Of a stretch of 35,204 nt of DNA, positions 15,439 to 24,350 are shown one piece after another (the stretch's first letter is position 1; every line of letters begins with the position of its first letter). The DNA comes from a virus. The position numbers were made by a program, and so were the translations under genes. The notes beneath the pieces are model-generated. The model was given only the letters and a program-made list of their open reading frames with translations. It was not told where the DNA came from and did no database searches. The DNA lies in IMG/VR virus record IMGVR_UViG_3300046011_005598, positions 1 to 35,204 of that record; one strand, written 5' to 3'.

Positions 15439-18400
15439 ATGACGCTAGAGACAGATTTAAACATTTCCCCTTATTTCGATGACTACGAAGAAACAAAAGA
15501 TTTCTATAAGATTTTGTTCCGTCCCGGAGTCTCTGTGCAGGCAAGAGAGTTAAATCAATTCCAGACTATTCTTCAAAAGCAAATAGAACGTTTCGGAGAC
15601 AACATCTTCAAACGTGGCACCATCATTGATGGATGTAATTTTGTTTTTTACCCGACATATCAATATATTAAAATACTTGACAACCAAAAAGACGGTTTGC
15701 AAGTAATACCTTCGGATTATGTGGGTTATTTTGCGAAAAGTTCTTTGTCGATTAATGGTGTCAATGCGTTTATCATAAACTATGAAGATGGTTTCGAGTC
15801 AACAGACCCTGATTTGAAAACCCTTTACTTAGATTACAACAACGCAGGAAGTAACGGCTCTACTAATTCGTTTGTTGCGGGTGAGGTCATCACAATTTAT
15901 GATCCTACTTACCCTGTGTTTAGAGTTAAAGTTACTAATGGCGGCGTAGCATTTTCTAATAGTGATCAAGTGATTGTCTCACCTGCACTCGTAGTTAATG
16001 TTTCATCTGGCACGTTCACTAACGCAGAATATCTATATCAGCCGACAACGGGTGCGAACGTCCAAATTATAGGCATCGACACGTCAACTCTCGCTTCAAG
16101 CAATCAGGTCATTTTGCGTATCAGACCTCGTGCGGGTGATTTGGCAAATCTTGCAGCAAACGTTTCGATGTGGACCGTTGCTAATGCAGAACCTGTGAGA
16201 AACTCTTCTAACACAGTTACTGCTGAGGTTGAAGGTTTGATTGGTGCAGGTTTGACAAGCACATTGACTACAGATTCTACCGGAAAAATTATTGACATTG
16301 CCGTAATATCAGGTGGCGCTGGTTATACGACAAATCCGTATGTGACTGTAAAATCTGCCAACAATTCTTCTTTAACATCAAATACACTAGTGTTAGAGCC
16401 GCAAAATTACTACGCAAACGTCCAAGTCGCATCAGTGTCGGAGAGTGTCGGTAATGGATATGCATTCGGTGTATCTGAAGGTGTCGTTTATCAAAAGGGA
16501 TTCTTTTCAAGAGTTTCACCGCAAACTGTTATTGTGTCAAAATATACGCAAACGCCTAACTCTGTTGCTGTAGGTTTTGATACTGCAGAATCAATTGTTG
16601 ACAGTAATATTGATACTTCATTGCTAGACAATGCAACAGGGACTGAGAATGAAAACGCACCGGGTGCAAATCGTCTGAAATTGTATCCTGAACTTGTCAT
16701 AAAAACTTCTGATGAAGCTAGTTCAAATGATAACTTCTTCACACTTGTAGAATGGTCAGAAGGTCGTCCGTTCAAGCAGAATCAACAAACGGCATACAAC
16801 AAAATTAACGACGAAATGGCCAGAAGAACCGCTGATGAAAGCGGTGATTACGTTATTAACAGATTCCAAGTAACGACTAGCTCAACGACAAATAGTTCAT
16901 TTGAGGGTAATAGTTATTCTGTTGTTATTGACCCAGGCATCGCATACATTGATGGTTATCGTGTTGAAACTAAATCAAACTATACTATTGATGTGTCAAA
17001 AGGTACTGACTTTTCCGCGACAAACAATCAAACTGTTTCGCTCGATTATGGCAATTATGTCCGCATTAGAGAAGTGGGTGGGTTGTTTCAATTCAGCACG
17101 GGTGATGTTGTAAAATTATATAATACTGCGAAACAGTTCATCACCAACGCAGCTGCTGCCACAACAGGAAATACAAATCCGGTAGGGACACAAATCGGGA
17201 CCGCAAGGATGCGTTCTATGATTTATTTTGACGGGACACCGGGAACTGCAAACGCTGTTTACAAGTTGTATTTGTTTAACGTCAACATGAATGCGGGTAA
17301 GAATTTCCGTGATGTCAAATCAGTATTTTATGACGGAACAAATAAAGGTATCGCTGACATCCGATTGACACTGGACGCAACTTTAAATCAAAACGTAGCA
17401 GTTATTGAAGGTGTAAATAAAGAAACGCTTTTGTTTGATTCTGGCGTATATTCTTTGAAGGCAACTTCTAATAGTTATTACACTTACAGAACAATTGACC
17501 AAACTATTACTGCTGCAAACACAGGTTTGATCACTAAAGATATATCAGGTATTGTGGGTGATTATTACCCGTATACAGGTGTGATTTCTGATTCTGAAAT
17601 AAGGAAGATATATGTCGTTCCTACTAGCAACGCATTAACTGCATTCGCAGCAGCAGCAGGAAATGGTAGCGTAAATACTACGTCTGCAAACGTCACCGGT
17701 ACTGGAACTACATTTATCTCCGATTTCCAGGAAGGGGATTATGTATTCCTGTCACCTAATGCGACCGCTAACGCTATCAAGAGAATCGTTTCAGTCGTTA
17801 GCGACACTTTGATGGTGTTGGATTCTAATAGTTCTTTCGCCAACGTCAATTCTAAAATTTACAGATACTTTCCTAGAAATGTTCCTATTCAACTGGGATC
17901 TAGATTGGTTGCAACACAAAACGGCCATTCAGCTAACGTAAACGCAAATGGTAACATATTGAATATCCAGTTCCGTTACGCAAACGGAACTAACATGACT
18001 TTCGATTCGACAACTTCTACTGCTGCTAATGTTAGCTTAGGTGTTGATATTGAACGCCGTGACGTTACTCCGTTGACTAAAAATGCAAATCGTAAAGTTT
18101 TTGTGAAATACAATCTTGCAACCGCAAGAGGCAACACTGTAGGTCCTTGGTGTTTGGGTGTCCCTGATGCATTCCGTCTACGTTCGGTTTATATCGGAGG
18201 TTCTAGCGTAAATACATCATCTACTAGTGTAACAGAAGATTTCTTTATTGATCACAATCAGAACGAAAACTTCTATGATCTTAGTTATCTGTATAAGACA
18301 CCCGGTTCTTCGTTGTCATTGACTTCGAGCGATTATTTGCTTGTTGAGTTTGATTACGGAACGTCAACTGATTCAGGTTTCTTGAATACATTGTCATATA

Positions 18401-19971
18401 CACAAGATTCTAATGTTGAAATAGTCACAACAAATGACAGTTTACCTCTTTCTAATTTGACAACAACATATAACAGCTTTGAAATTCCTGAAGTTTTCAC
18501 TAAACAAGGCAAATACTATGACTTGATGGGCACGATTGATTTCCGTCCTAGAGCCGCAAATACTGTTTCTCCTAACACAGCTCCTGCGAGCGCACCGTTG
18601 AATCCAACTTACGCTCTGTCATTCGGAAACACAGCTGATCCTGCCAATGACAAGAGATTCCCATTGCCACAAAGCTTGTTCAAAACAAACATTGAACAAT
18701 ATTTAGCAAGAATTGATTCTGTCTTTGCTGACCGTGACGGTGACATTTTTGTCGTCAAAGGAACTCCTGTTGTGAATATGCAAAACGCAAAAATTCCCGA
18801 CACTCCTTCGTATGCATTGAGATTGAATAACTTAGTCGTTATGCCATACCCCAATGCGCCGATGAATTATTCTGACAATTTCAGACAAATTATCGACAGA
18901 AATATTGCAAACGAAAATCGCTCAAACGTAAGGATTAGAAACAGAACTATCACGACGCCGTTGACCAATTCTGAAATCGAAGAGGAACAACCATTCGGAT
19001 ATACGATGGAAGCAATTGGAAATCTTGACAGAAGAATCAAGGACTTGGAATATTATGTCTCACTGTCATTGTTAGAAAGTAATATGAAAGACCGTGTGAT
19101 ACCATCGTCAATTGATCCGAAATTATCAAGATTTAAATATGGATTCTTCATTGACGACTTCACTACAAACAAATATACTGAAGACGATCACAAATCATAT
19201 TCTGCTACAGTAGATCAGGATGATGTTATGCCTACAAAGGAAATCATAACGTTGTCAAGTCCTGTGACGACTATCAATCAGCAATATATTGAATATAGCG
19301 TTGTTTCACAAAGAAACGCCACAAATCCTGCACCTCCGCGTCCTAATACAACCCCTAACACAACCCCTAATACGACACCTAATACGACACCTAATACAAC
19401 CCCTAATACGACACCTAATACAGTTGTTGTTGCTGCAAACACATGGGCGGTCCGGAAAGAACCTAGTAGAGGTAAGGGTGAAACATTTAATTTCACACTT
19501 TCTAGCGTTTCTGCCCCGGTTACATTGTATGGTCATTTTTACAGCGGTGCAGATGCTATAAAAATTTACCAAGGCAATACATTAATCAGACAGTCAAATT
19601 CGACACATCTGTCAAACTTAACTGCTGCTGACAAAACCAAATTGCAGTCGAATGTCGTTCCGGGTAAATGGTTTAATGGCATTACGTTCAAAAATTTTGT
19701 AGCTTCTACTAAAAGCGGCGACCCGGTTGTCAAAGATTCTTTCAAAATTTCATGGACACACAATCCTGCAAATGGTGTGAATTACACAATAAAGGTTACG
19801 AATTACTCTCAAGTTTGGAGATACGCAATTGAATATCCTATAAATAGTACTGTGGTATCCAACGGTGTCACTACTAACACAGGGGTAACCAATACCGTCC
19901 CACAACCTGTAATATATACAGGAAGAATGACAGTCACTCCTGACAAAATTGACATTAGTTACAGAATTTAA
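15439..19971 (+). CDS. DUF4815-type large baseplate/fibre protein
   Basis: This 1510-aa protein begins with the DUF4815 pattern: SPYFDDYEETKDFYKILFRP, GVSVQARELNQFQTILQKQI, ERFGDNIFKRGTIIDGCNF. Known members are virion proteins of T4-like marine phages with no proven role; position after gp8 suggests a peripheral baseplate protein in the place of gp9/gp10. Along it I see a GxGY unit (about residues 283-305), a GT-x-F module (about 740-811), a conserved block with GTIDFRPRAAN and RRIKDLEYYVSLSLLESNMK (a short coiled coil, about 1195-1215), and a tandem PNTT hinge (about 1302-1328) that joins a C-terminal domain of about 180 aa (beta-rich, GVNYTIKVTNY). A ribosome site AAGG precedes the ATG. 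It is one of the largest genes in the window. Confidence 0.75.
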   Translation: MTLETDLNISPYFDDYEETKDFYKILFRPGVSVQARELNQFQTILQKQIERFGDNIFKRGTIIDGCNFVFYPTYQYIKILDNQKDGLQVIPSDYVGYFAKSSLSINGVNAFIINYEDGFESTDPDLKTLYLDYNNAGSNGSTNSFVAGEVITIYDPTYPVFRVKVTNGGVAFSNSDQVIVSPALVVNVSSGTFTNAEYLYQPTTGANVQIIGIDTSTLASSNQVILRIRPRAGDLANLAANVSMWTVANAEPVRNSSNTVTAEVEGLIGAGLTSTLTTDSTGKIIDIAVISGGAGYTTNPYVTVKSANNSSLTSNTLVLEPQNYYANVQVASVSESVGNGYAFGVSEGVVYQKGFFSRVSPQTVIVSKYTQTPNSVAVGFDTAESIVDSNIDTSLLDNATGTENENAPGANRLKLYPELVIKTSDEASSNDNFFTLVEWSEGRPFKQNQQTAYNKINDEMARRTADESGDYVINRFQVTTSSTTNSSFEGNSYSVVIDPGIAYIDGYRVETKSNYTIDVSKGTDFSATNNQTVSLDYGNYVRIREVGGLFQFSTGDVVKLYNTAKQFITNAAAATTGNTNPVGTQIGTARMRSMIYFDGTPGTANAVYKLYLFNVNMNAGKNFRDVKSVFYDGTNKGIADIRLTLDATLNQNVAVIEGVNKETLLFDSGVYSLKATSNSYYTYRTIDQTITAANTGLITKDISGIVGDYYPYTGVISDSEIRKIYVVPTSNALTAFAAAAGNGSVNTTSANVTGTGTTFISDFQEGDYVFLSPNATANAIKRIVSVVSDTLMVLDSNSSFANVNSKIYRYFPRNVPIQLGSRLVATQNGHSANVNANGNILNIQFRYANGTNMTFDSTTSTAANVSLGVDIERRDVTPLTKNANRKVFVKYNLATARGNTVGPWCLGVPDAFRLRSVYIGGSSVNTSSTSVTEDFFIDHNQNENFYDLSYLYKTPGSSLSLTSSDYLLVEFDYGTSTDSGFLNTLSYTQDSNVEIVTTNDSLPLSNLTTTYNSFEIPEVFTKQGKYYDLMGTIDFRPRAANTVSPNTAPASAPLNPTYALSFGNTADPANDKRFPLPQSLFKTNIEQYLARIDSVFADRDGDIFVVKGTPVVNMQNAKIPDTPSYALRLNNLVVMPYPNAPMNYSDNFRQIIDRNIANENRSNVRIRNRTITTPLTNSEIEEEQPFGYTMEAIGNLDRRIKDLEYYVSLSLLESNMKDRVIPSSIDPKLSRFKYGFFIDDFTTNKYTEDDHKSYSATVDQDDVMPTKEIITLSSPVTTINQQYIEYSVVSQRNATNPAPPRPNTTPNTTPNTTPNTTPNTTPNTTPNTVVVAANTWAVRKEPSRGKGETFNFTLSSVSAPVTLYGHFYSGADAIKIYQGNTLIRQSNSTHLSNLTAADKTKLQSNVVPGKWFNGITFKNFVASTKSGDPVVKDSFKISWTHNPANGVNYTIKVTNYSQVWRYAIEYPINSTVVSNGVTTNTGVTNTVPQPVIYTGRMTVTPDKIDISYRI
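19342..19423 (+). repeat. 12-nt tandem repeat encoding (PNTT)n hinge
   Basis: Six complete 12-nt units of the form CCTAAYACRACM and a partial seventh follow one another in frame, encoding PNTT six times and then PNT. Units differ only at single synonymous positions (for example ACA/ACG). The repeat separates the DUF4815 body from the C-terminal domain and looks like a flexible, extended linker. Because the unit is a multiple of three, gain or loss of units would change hinge length without breaking the frame. Confidence 0.9.
19839..19846 (+). promoter_or_regulatory. Intragenic late-promoter-like TATAAATA
   Basis: An exact match to the T4 late core TATAAATA lies near the 3' end of the DUF4815 gene, about 210 nt upstream of the next gene (20056). 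It is within coding sequence, so it could be chance, but exact matches on the plus strand appeared only twice on reading. It could give an extra transcript for the 114-aa and 931-aa genes. Confidence 0.3.
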
Positions 19972-20055
19972 TAGGGTCTCACATGCTGTATATTCCCCGA
20001 ACAAAACTGCGTCAAAATCATTTGTCAATAGACAGAATAACAATGAGTAATAACA

Positions 20056-20400
20056 ATGGCTAACATACAGACAAAACCTTTAAGTTTTGAAGTTTCTTGT
20101 TCGGGATTAAAACCGAAAACGAAACATGATTTTTATTACAAAAATAAAAAAATGATTAATGAATGCAAGTCTTTGATGCCTGGGCCTGATATATCCAGTA
20201 CTACTTTAGTATCGGATGAAAAGGGAAATCTGAAATTTAGATTTCAAATGGAAGTTAAGTATACGATAAAGAAAAAGCGTTTTCTTATATTTTTTAAGAA
20301 GAAATACTTGACACTCGAAGAGCCGCCAGGTGATGCACTATTTGAAGTAAGAGCACAGAATTCAAGTGCGAAGTCACTTGTTCAATTTAAAGATTTCTGA
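20056..20400 (+). CDS. Small conserved-looking protein of unknown function (114 aa)
   Basis: I do not recognise this protein. It is basic (KKKRFLIFFKKKYLTLEE), with beta-strand patterns (KLSFEVSC-like start, GNLKFRFQMEVKYTI, DALFEVRAQNSSAKSL), and looks like a single small beta-sandwich. The start has only a weak GAG upstream and a stop (TGA, 20044-20046) lies in frame just before it, so ATG 20056 is the first possible start. It sits between two very large structural genes and ends immediately before the ribosome site of the next, so a minor virion or fibre-attachment role is plausible but unproven. Its basic, less Asn/Thr-rich composition differs from its neighbours. Confidence 0.7.
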   Translation: MANIQTKPLSFEVSCSGLKPKTKHDFYYKNKKMINECKSLMPGPDISSTTLVSDEKGNLKFRFQMEVKYTIKKKRFLIFFKKKYLTLEEPPGDALFEVRAQNSSAKSLVQFKDF

Positions 20401-20413
20401 GGAAAATAATAAC

Positions 20414-23209
20414 ATGGATAACGTCATTTTTAATTTTGCACAATCATTTTTTATAGATTCACAGGCAATTAAAAATGCAAAAGAAGTGGATTTATCTTCC
20501 ATTGATTTGTATTTCAAAAGAAAACCTGCGTTCGCAGGTAATAAATCCAACATAGAAGGCCCTGGGGTCACAATATTTCTGTGCGAAGTTGACGGCAGCA
20601 AAAATCCCAACGTTCTATCATATATTAACGGCAGACCACTAGGAATTTCTACTGTAGAATATACTGATATCCAAAATTCGGCTGATGCATCAAGAACAAC
20701 TAAATTCAAATTCGACAAACCTGTCAAGGTTAAGACTAACAAAGAATATGCGTTTGTAGGCATATTTGATGGGAATGAAATTTTTGAACTTTGGACAAGC
20801 AAGCAAGGAGATTTATTGGTTGGTACTAATACCGTATCCCCCGGTCCCTCAGGTAAATACGTAGGTAACTACTATAACAGCATAACGTTGTCAAGGCAGT
20901 CTTTATCAACTGTTAAAGACGCGACAAAACCTGATGTAGTCACACCTTCATGGAGACCTTCTACTGATACGGATTTGAAATTTGAGGTCAACGTTGCAAG
21001 ATATTATGTCAATGGTGTTCCGATAGGTAACAATTCAATTGCTAGCAGTTTGCCAGTTAATGTAGAAATCATACAAACGTCTACAAGCCAAGCTATTGCA
21101 AACATTGTTTATACAGCGGGAAAGGTGACATATTCAGTTGGTGCAGGTTCACCTGAATTTATCGCATACGACAGAAAAACATCAAACATTCAAAGAATTT
21201 CTGGTGGCGAAAGAGTATACCAGAATACTGTGTTTTACCCGGGCGGGTCTGCTAACGGAATCACTGTTTCCGTTGCAAAAGGTAATACTGTAATCACAGC
21301 AAATTCTAACTACCCTAACGGCTCTGCGTTCTCATGGAATGACGTATACACATCAGGTAGCTCTGATGAAGAATATATTGTTATCGTGAGCACTCACCCC
21401 TCTCAAGGTAGAAACACAAACATCAGAAAAGTTGTAAGTATTGTTTCAAATACACAATTGCTTCTTGATGTCGCAACTGATTTCACAAACACAGCAGCAT
21501 ATTTCATAAAATCACCTGTGGCTGAAATTTCAACAGTAGAACAGATGCAATATTTCAATTACGGCGCAACCACAATACCTAAAAGAAGGGAAAGAGTTAC
21601 TCAAGATATATTGATGTTGAATAACTCTAATGCAAACGCCACAAACAGATTTGTGAACGGGACGATTAATTCTGTTTCAGTTGTCACAGGTGGAACAGGT
21701 TATAGTAATACAGATTATGTCACCATCAGCGGTTTCGAGAACACTAGTTCAGTGACTGGTGGATATGTTGGTAGGGCGAATTTAGTTGTCAACGTAAGCA
21801 CTGGTGCCATTATGGCAGTTCATCTATCCAACGTGGGCGCAGGATTCTCTAATTCAGCAAATCTGACATTCACGATTTCAAATAACAGCGGTGGATCAAC
21901 TGCCGGCATAAACGGCAACTTGTCGTTCACTGTTGGTACCGTGTTGCGCGGTGAATATGACGGAAGAACTTCTACAGCAACTGAGTTCGGTACTGGCGGC
22001 GTATTCAATGACATTCGCGTTGTCAATTTAGAATTCTATAATTTCAGTTTTTTTTGTAACACTACAACCTTCGCAGGTTCGTCAACTAATTTCAGATTTT
22101 ACACGCCATATTATGTGTTGTTCGACAACGCAACTTACCTAGGTTCTTCTTATCGCAGCCTAGCATCCGGAAATGTCAAAAAAATCCCGATAAATCGTTC
22201 TGAATTAAAATACATCGACTACGGCAATATACCAGTGCTTGTCTCAGGATCGAATGAGTTTGTCATTAAAAACGACGGTACTGGTGCAGTAAATGCCACC
22301 CCTACTCCCGGTAGTGGCATCATTGAAATTGACACAGTGTCAAACAATGATTTCGTATCTATATCAGTTTCTGATTTAGTTATGACTTATGACAAATTCA
22401 ATGTAAACGGTGATTATTCAAATGAAAACACTGATTACGGAAATGCTGCTTCAAAGCACATAACGAAAAAAATCAATTTTGACAATGAACGTTTCGCTGA
22501 AGATTTAGTCGTATACTTGACTGCATACAGACCTTTGAACACAGACATTAAAGTTTTTGCTCGTGTCCATAATAGTAAAGACCCTGAAGCGTTTGATGAC
22601 AAAGATTGGACTATGTTAGAACTGAGATCAGGTAACATATACAGTTCATCGGCTGCCGCGGACAATTACATCGAAATGGAATTCGGTTTCCAGAACTCCC
22701 CTAATGTCGCATTTGACCTCGCAGGGACTGTGAATGTCGCAACCACAAGCACCGTCACTGTAATCGGAACCGGAACTACTTTCTCAACCAATGCAACCGC
22801 AAACTTGCAAGTGGATGATTTGGTGAAAATTTATTCGCCGTTATTCCCGAACAGTTATGCGATTTCAGTTGTGACTGCTGTTGATAGCGACACACAATTC
22901 ACTATCAGTTCACCGACTGGCAATGCTGATATTACAGGCAGTGGTTTGAAGGTCGGATTTATCGGTAGAGTCGGAAACAGTTCAATAAATGCACTGGGTT
23001 ATCCGCTACAGGCATTCAACAACAGGAACAATGATAACGTAGCTCGTTACTATAGTTCTTCTATGATGGAATATGATACATACGACACTTTACAGTTGAA
23101 GCTTGTTTTCTTGGCTGATATTTCACAAGTCGACAGCCCATCTTCAAACGTCCTCCCGACAACAATTCCTAGAGTCGATGACATTAGAGCAGTAGGAGTA
23201 ACATCTTAA
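20414..23209 (+). CDS. Large beta-rich virion protein (931 aa), baseplate/fibre attachment candidate
   Basis: This protein starts MDNVIFNFAQSFFIDSQAIK followed by NAKEVDLSSIDLYFKRKPAF, and later has GVTIFLCEVDGS, a β-sandwich-like opening also common among structural proteins of marine T4-like phages. I chose ATG 20414 because GAGG (20400-20403) lies 10 nt upstream; an upstream GTG/ATG-like start at 20366 would lie inside the previous gene. Modules seen: an NVAR-YY strand block (about residues 190-280), an insertion with IRKVVSIVSNTQLLLD (about 335-355), two GxG(Y/F) units (about 416-446 and 464-492), a conserved block VYLTAYRPLNTDIKVFARVH, and a GT-x-F module (about 770-854). The C-terminus (QLKLVFLADISQVD, VPRVDDIRAVGV-like) is non-repetitive. 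Its function is unknown. Confidence 0.7.
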   Translation: MDNVIFNFAQSFFIDSQAIKNAKEVDLSSIDLYFKRKPAFAGNKSNIEGPGVTIFLCEVDGSKNPNVLSYINGRPLGISTVEYTDIQNSADASRTTKFKFDKPVKVKTNKEYAFVGIFDGNEIFELWTSKQGDLLVGTNTVSPGPSGKYVGNYYNSITLSRQSLSTVKDATKPDVVTPSWRPSTDTDLKFEVNVARYYVNGVPIGNNSIASSLPVNVEIIQTSTSQAIANIVYTAGKVTYSVGAGSPEFIAYDRKTSNIQRISGGERVYQNTVFYPGGSANGITVSVAKGNTVITANSNYPNGSAFSWNDVYTSGSSDEEYIVIVSTHPSQGRNTNIRKVVSIVSNTQLLLDVATDFTNTAAYFIKSPVAEISTVEQMQYFNYGATTIPKRRERVTQDILMLNNSNANATNRFVNGTINSVSVVTGGTGYSNTDYVTISGFENTSSVTGGYVGRANLVVNVSTGAIMAVHLSNVGAGFSNSANLTFTISNNSGGSTAGINGNLSFTVGTVLRGEYDGRTSTATEFGTGGVFNDIRVVNLEFYNFSFFCNTTTFAGSSTNFRFYTPYYVLFDNATYLGSSYRSLASGNVKKIPINRSELKYIDYGNIPVLVSGSNEFVIKNDGTGAVNATPTPGSGIIEIDTVSNNDFVSISVSDLVMTYDKFNVNGDYSNENTDYGNAASKHITKKINFDNERFAEDLVVYLTAYRPLNTDIKVFARVHNSKDPEAFDDKDWTMLELRSGNIYSSSAAADNYIEMEFGFQNSPNVAFDLAGTVNVATTSTVTVIGTGTTFSTNATANLQVDDLVKIYSPLFPNSYAISVVTAVDSDTQFTISSPTGNADITGSGLKVGFIGRVGNSSINALGYPLQAFNNRNNDNVARYYSSSMMEYDTYDTLQLKLVFLADISQVDSPSSNVLPTTIPRVDDIRAVGVTS

Positions 23210-23210
23210 A

Positions 23211-23417
23211 ATGATGCACAAAACTAACGCAGAAGGTTATTCGAAAGATTTAAACTCGGGAGTTGTTGTCAACACAAACAATCGAGATTATAGTGCCTAC
23301 ATTCAAGAAAGAGAGCGCATTAAACAGATGCGTGACGTTCAAAATGAAATCACTTGGTTGAAAAAAGAATTTGCCGAATTAAGAGAACTTTTTAAAGAAT
23401 TTTGTGAGAAAAAATAA
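23211..23417 (+). CDS. Small coiled-coil protein (68 aa)
   Basis: After a polar N-terminus (HKTNAEGYSKDLNSGVVVNT) the second half is one heptad-rich helix (ERERIKQMRDVQNEITWLKK then EFAELRELFKEFCEKK). It is probably an oligomerising coiled coil. It follows the 931-aa gene by one base and its TAA overlaps the next ATG (TAATG at 23415-23419), so it belongs to the same translational chain. AGGAG (23194-23198) is 12 nt upstream, a long spacing. A second ATG at 23214 could be used. Small proteins of this type recur beside fibre genes in marine T4-like phages; the role is not established, but trimerisation or fibre assembly is plausible. Confidence 0.75.
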   Translation: MMHKTNAEGYSKDLNSGVVVNTNNRDYSAYIQERERIKQMRDVQNEITWLKKEFAELRELFKEFCEKK

Positions 23418-24025
23418 TGTCAAGATCAATAGCAAACGTTCAAACGTCAACTGACACATTCGGTTCGTGGATCGCAAAAACTAATGAAGTCGCAACAACT
23501 TTCGCTGAAACTGTAACAGTAAAAGCGAATACTGCAGGTGACCTCACGACCGGCAACGGATTCGTAGTCGGTATATTCGGTGCAAACACTTTAACTGCTA
23601 CGACAATTCGTGGCGGATCAGTCGCGACTTCGACAAACGTCTCGATAATGTCTAACACGTTCATAGGTAATACTAGTTCACAAACCATAACAATGCACAA
23701 TGGAATCGGTCAAGTAAAAACAACTAGTTACACTACAACAAATACTGATGCACAAATTGTCGATTCGTTCCCGACCACAGAGTTTAGAACTAGTAAGTAT
23801 TTGATTTCTATACACAATACTAACAATAACGATTATCAATCAACAGAAATCATGTTGTTACAGAATGGAACTACTGCACTAGTGACTGAATATGCAACTT
23901 TAGTTTCAACTGCCACTCTCGGGCAATTTGATGCAAACGTCGCTTCAGGAACTGTTCGTTTATTTGTGACCCCGACACTAGCAAACAATGTAATCAAATA
24001 TCAAAGAACCTCAGTGGCGGTGTAA
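23417..24025 (+). CDS. Short fibre-like structural protein (202 aa)
   Basis: The N-terminal half (SIANVQTSTDTFGSWIAKTN, TTFAETVTVKANTAGDLTTG) resembles the N-terminal anchor segment of fibre proteins in marine T4-like phages, a helix followed by Thr/Val strands. The C-terminal half from about residue 97 is a separate beta-rich domain (TTSYTTTNTDAQIVDSFPTT, KYLISIHNTNNNDYQSTEIM, LFVTPTLANNVIKYQRTSVA). Start and previous stop share the TAATG. It is probably a short appendage or collar-type protein. I cannot name a T4 equivalent. Confidence 0.65.
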   Translation: MSRSIANVQTSTDTFGSWIAKTNEVATTFAETVTVKANTAGDLTTGNGFVVGIFGANTLTATTIRGGSVATSTNVSIMSNTFIGNTSSQTITMHNGIGQVKTTSYTTTNTDAQIVDSFPTTEFRTSKYLISIHNTNNNDYQSTEIMLLQNGTTALVTEYATLVSTATLGQFDANVASGTVRLFVTPTLANNVIKYQRTSVAV

Positions 24026-24026
24026 T

Positions 24027-24350
24027 ATGGCACAGAAAGCTAATATCACGATTGATCAAGGAACTACCTTCTCCTCAGGTATCGACTTACTTAATGATAA
24101 TGACGAACCTGTTGACGTGTCTAATTATACGGCAAGAGGTCAAATTCGCAAACATTATTCTAGTTCAAATTCAGTCAGTTTCACAACTACATTGAGTAAC
24201 GGTTCTTTAGTTATATCATTAACCGCGTCACAAACTGCAAATATTGTTGCAGGTAGATATGTTTACGATTTAGAATTAGTAGATCCGTCAAATACTGTAT
24301 TGAGAATACTCGAAGGCATAGTAACAGTAACACCCGAGGTGACACGATAA
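24027..24350 (+). CDS. Small beta-sandwich virion protein (107 aa)
   Basis: The sequence pattern is ITIDQGTTFSSGIDLLNDND, then EPVDVSNYTARGQIRKHYSS, SLVISLTASQTANIVAGRYV, and YDLELVDPSNTVLRILEGIV. This 'D-Q-G-T-T-F ... Y-T-A-R-G-Q-I-R ... G-R-Y-V-Y-D-L-E' arrangement resembles the BppU-N-like or Ig-like small domains found in many phage baseplates, and close look-alikes are common in marine T4-like phages. It overlaps the next gene by one base (TAATG). Likely a baseplate or fibre adaptor; family name is tentative. Confidence 0.7.
   Translation: MAQKANITIDQGTTFSSGIDLLNDNDEPVDVSNYTARGQIRKHYSSSNSVSFTTTLSNGSLVISLTASQTANIVAGRYVYDLELVDPSNTVLRILEGIVTVTPEVTR

Noticed and set aside
19342-19423. Possible CRISPR-like or iteron array
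   Set aside because: The repeat is 12 nt, has no spacers, and is in frame within a coding region; it is a protein hinge.
19278-19572. Overlapping frames on both strands with GVVLGVVLG or IRHLIRHLIQ repeats
   Set aside because: They are other-frame readings of the 12-nt PNTT repeat.
20366-20413. Upstream extension of the 931-aa gene
   Set aside because: The 16 extra residues lie inside the preceding coding region; ATG 20414 follows a GAGG site directly after that gene's stop.
20524-20539. Inverted repeat ACCTGCG-TT-CGCAGGT
   Set aside because: It is short, has a two-base loop, lies in coding sequence of the 931-aa gene and has no T-tract; probably chance.
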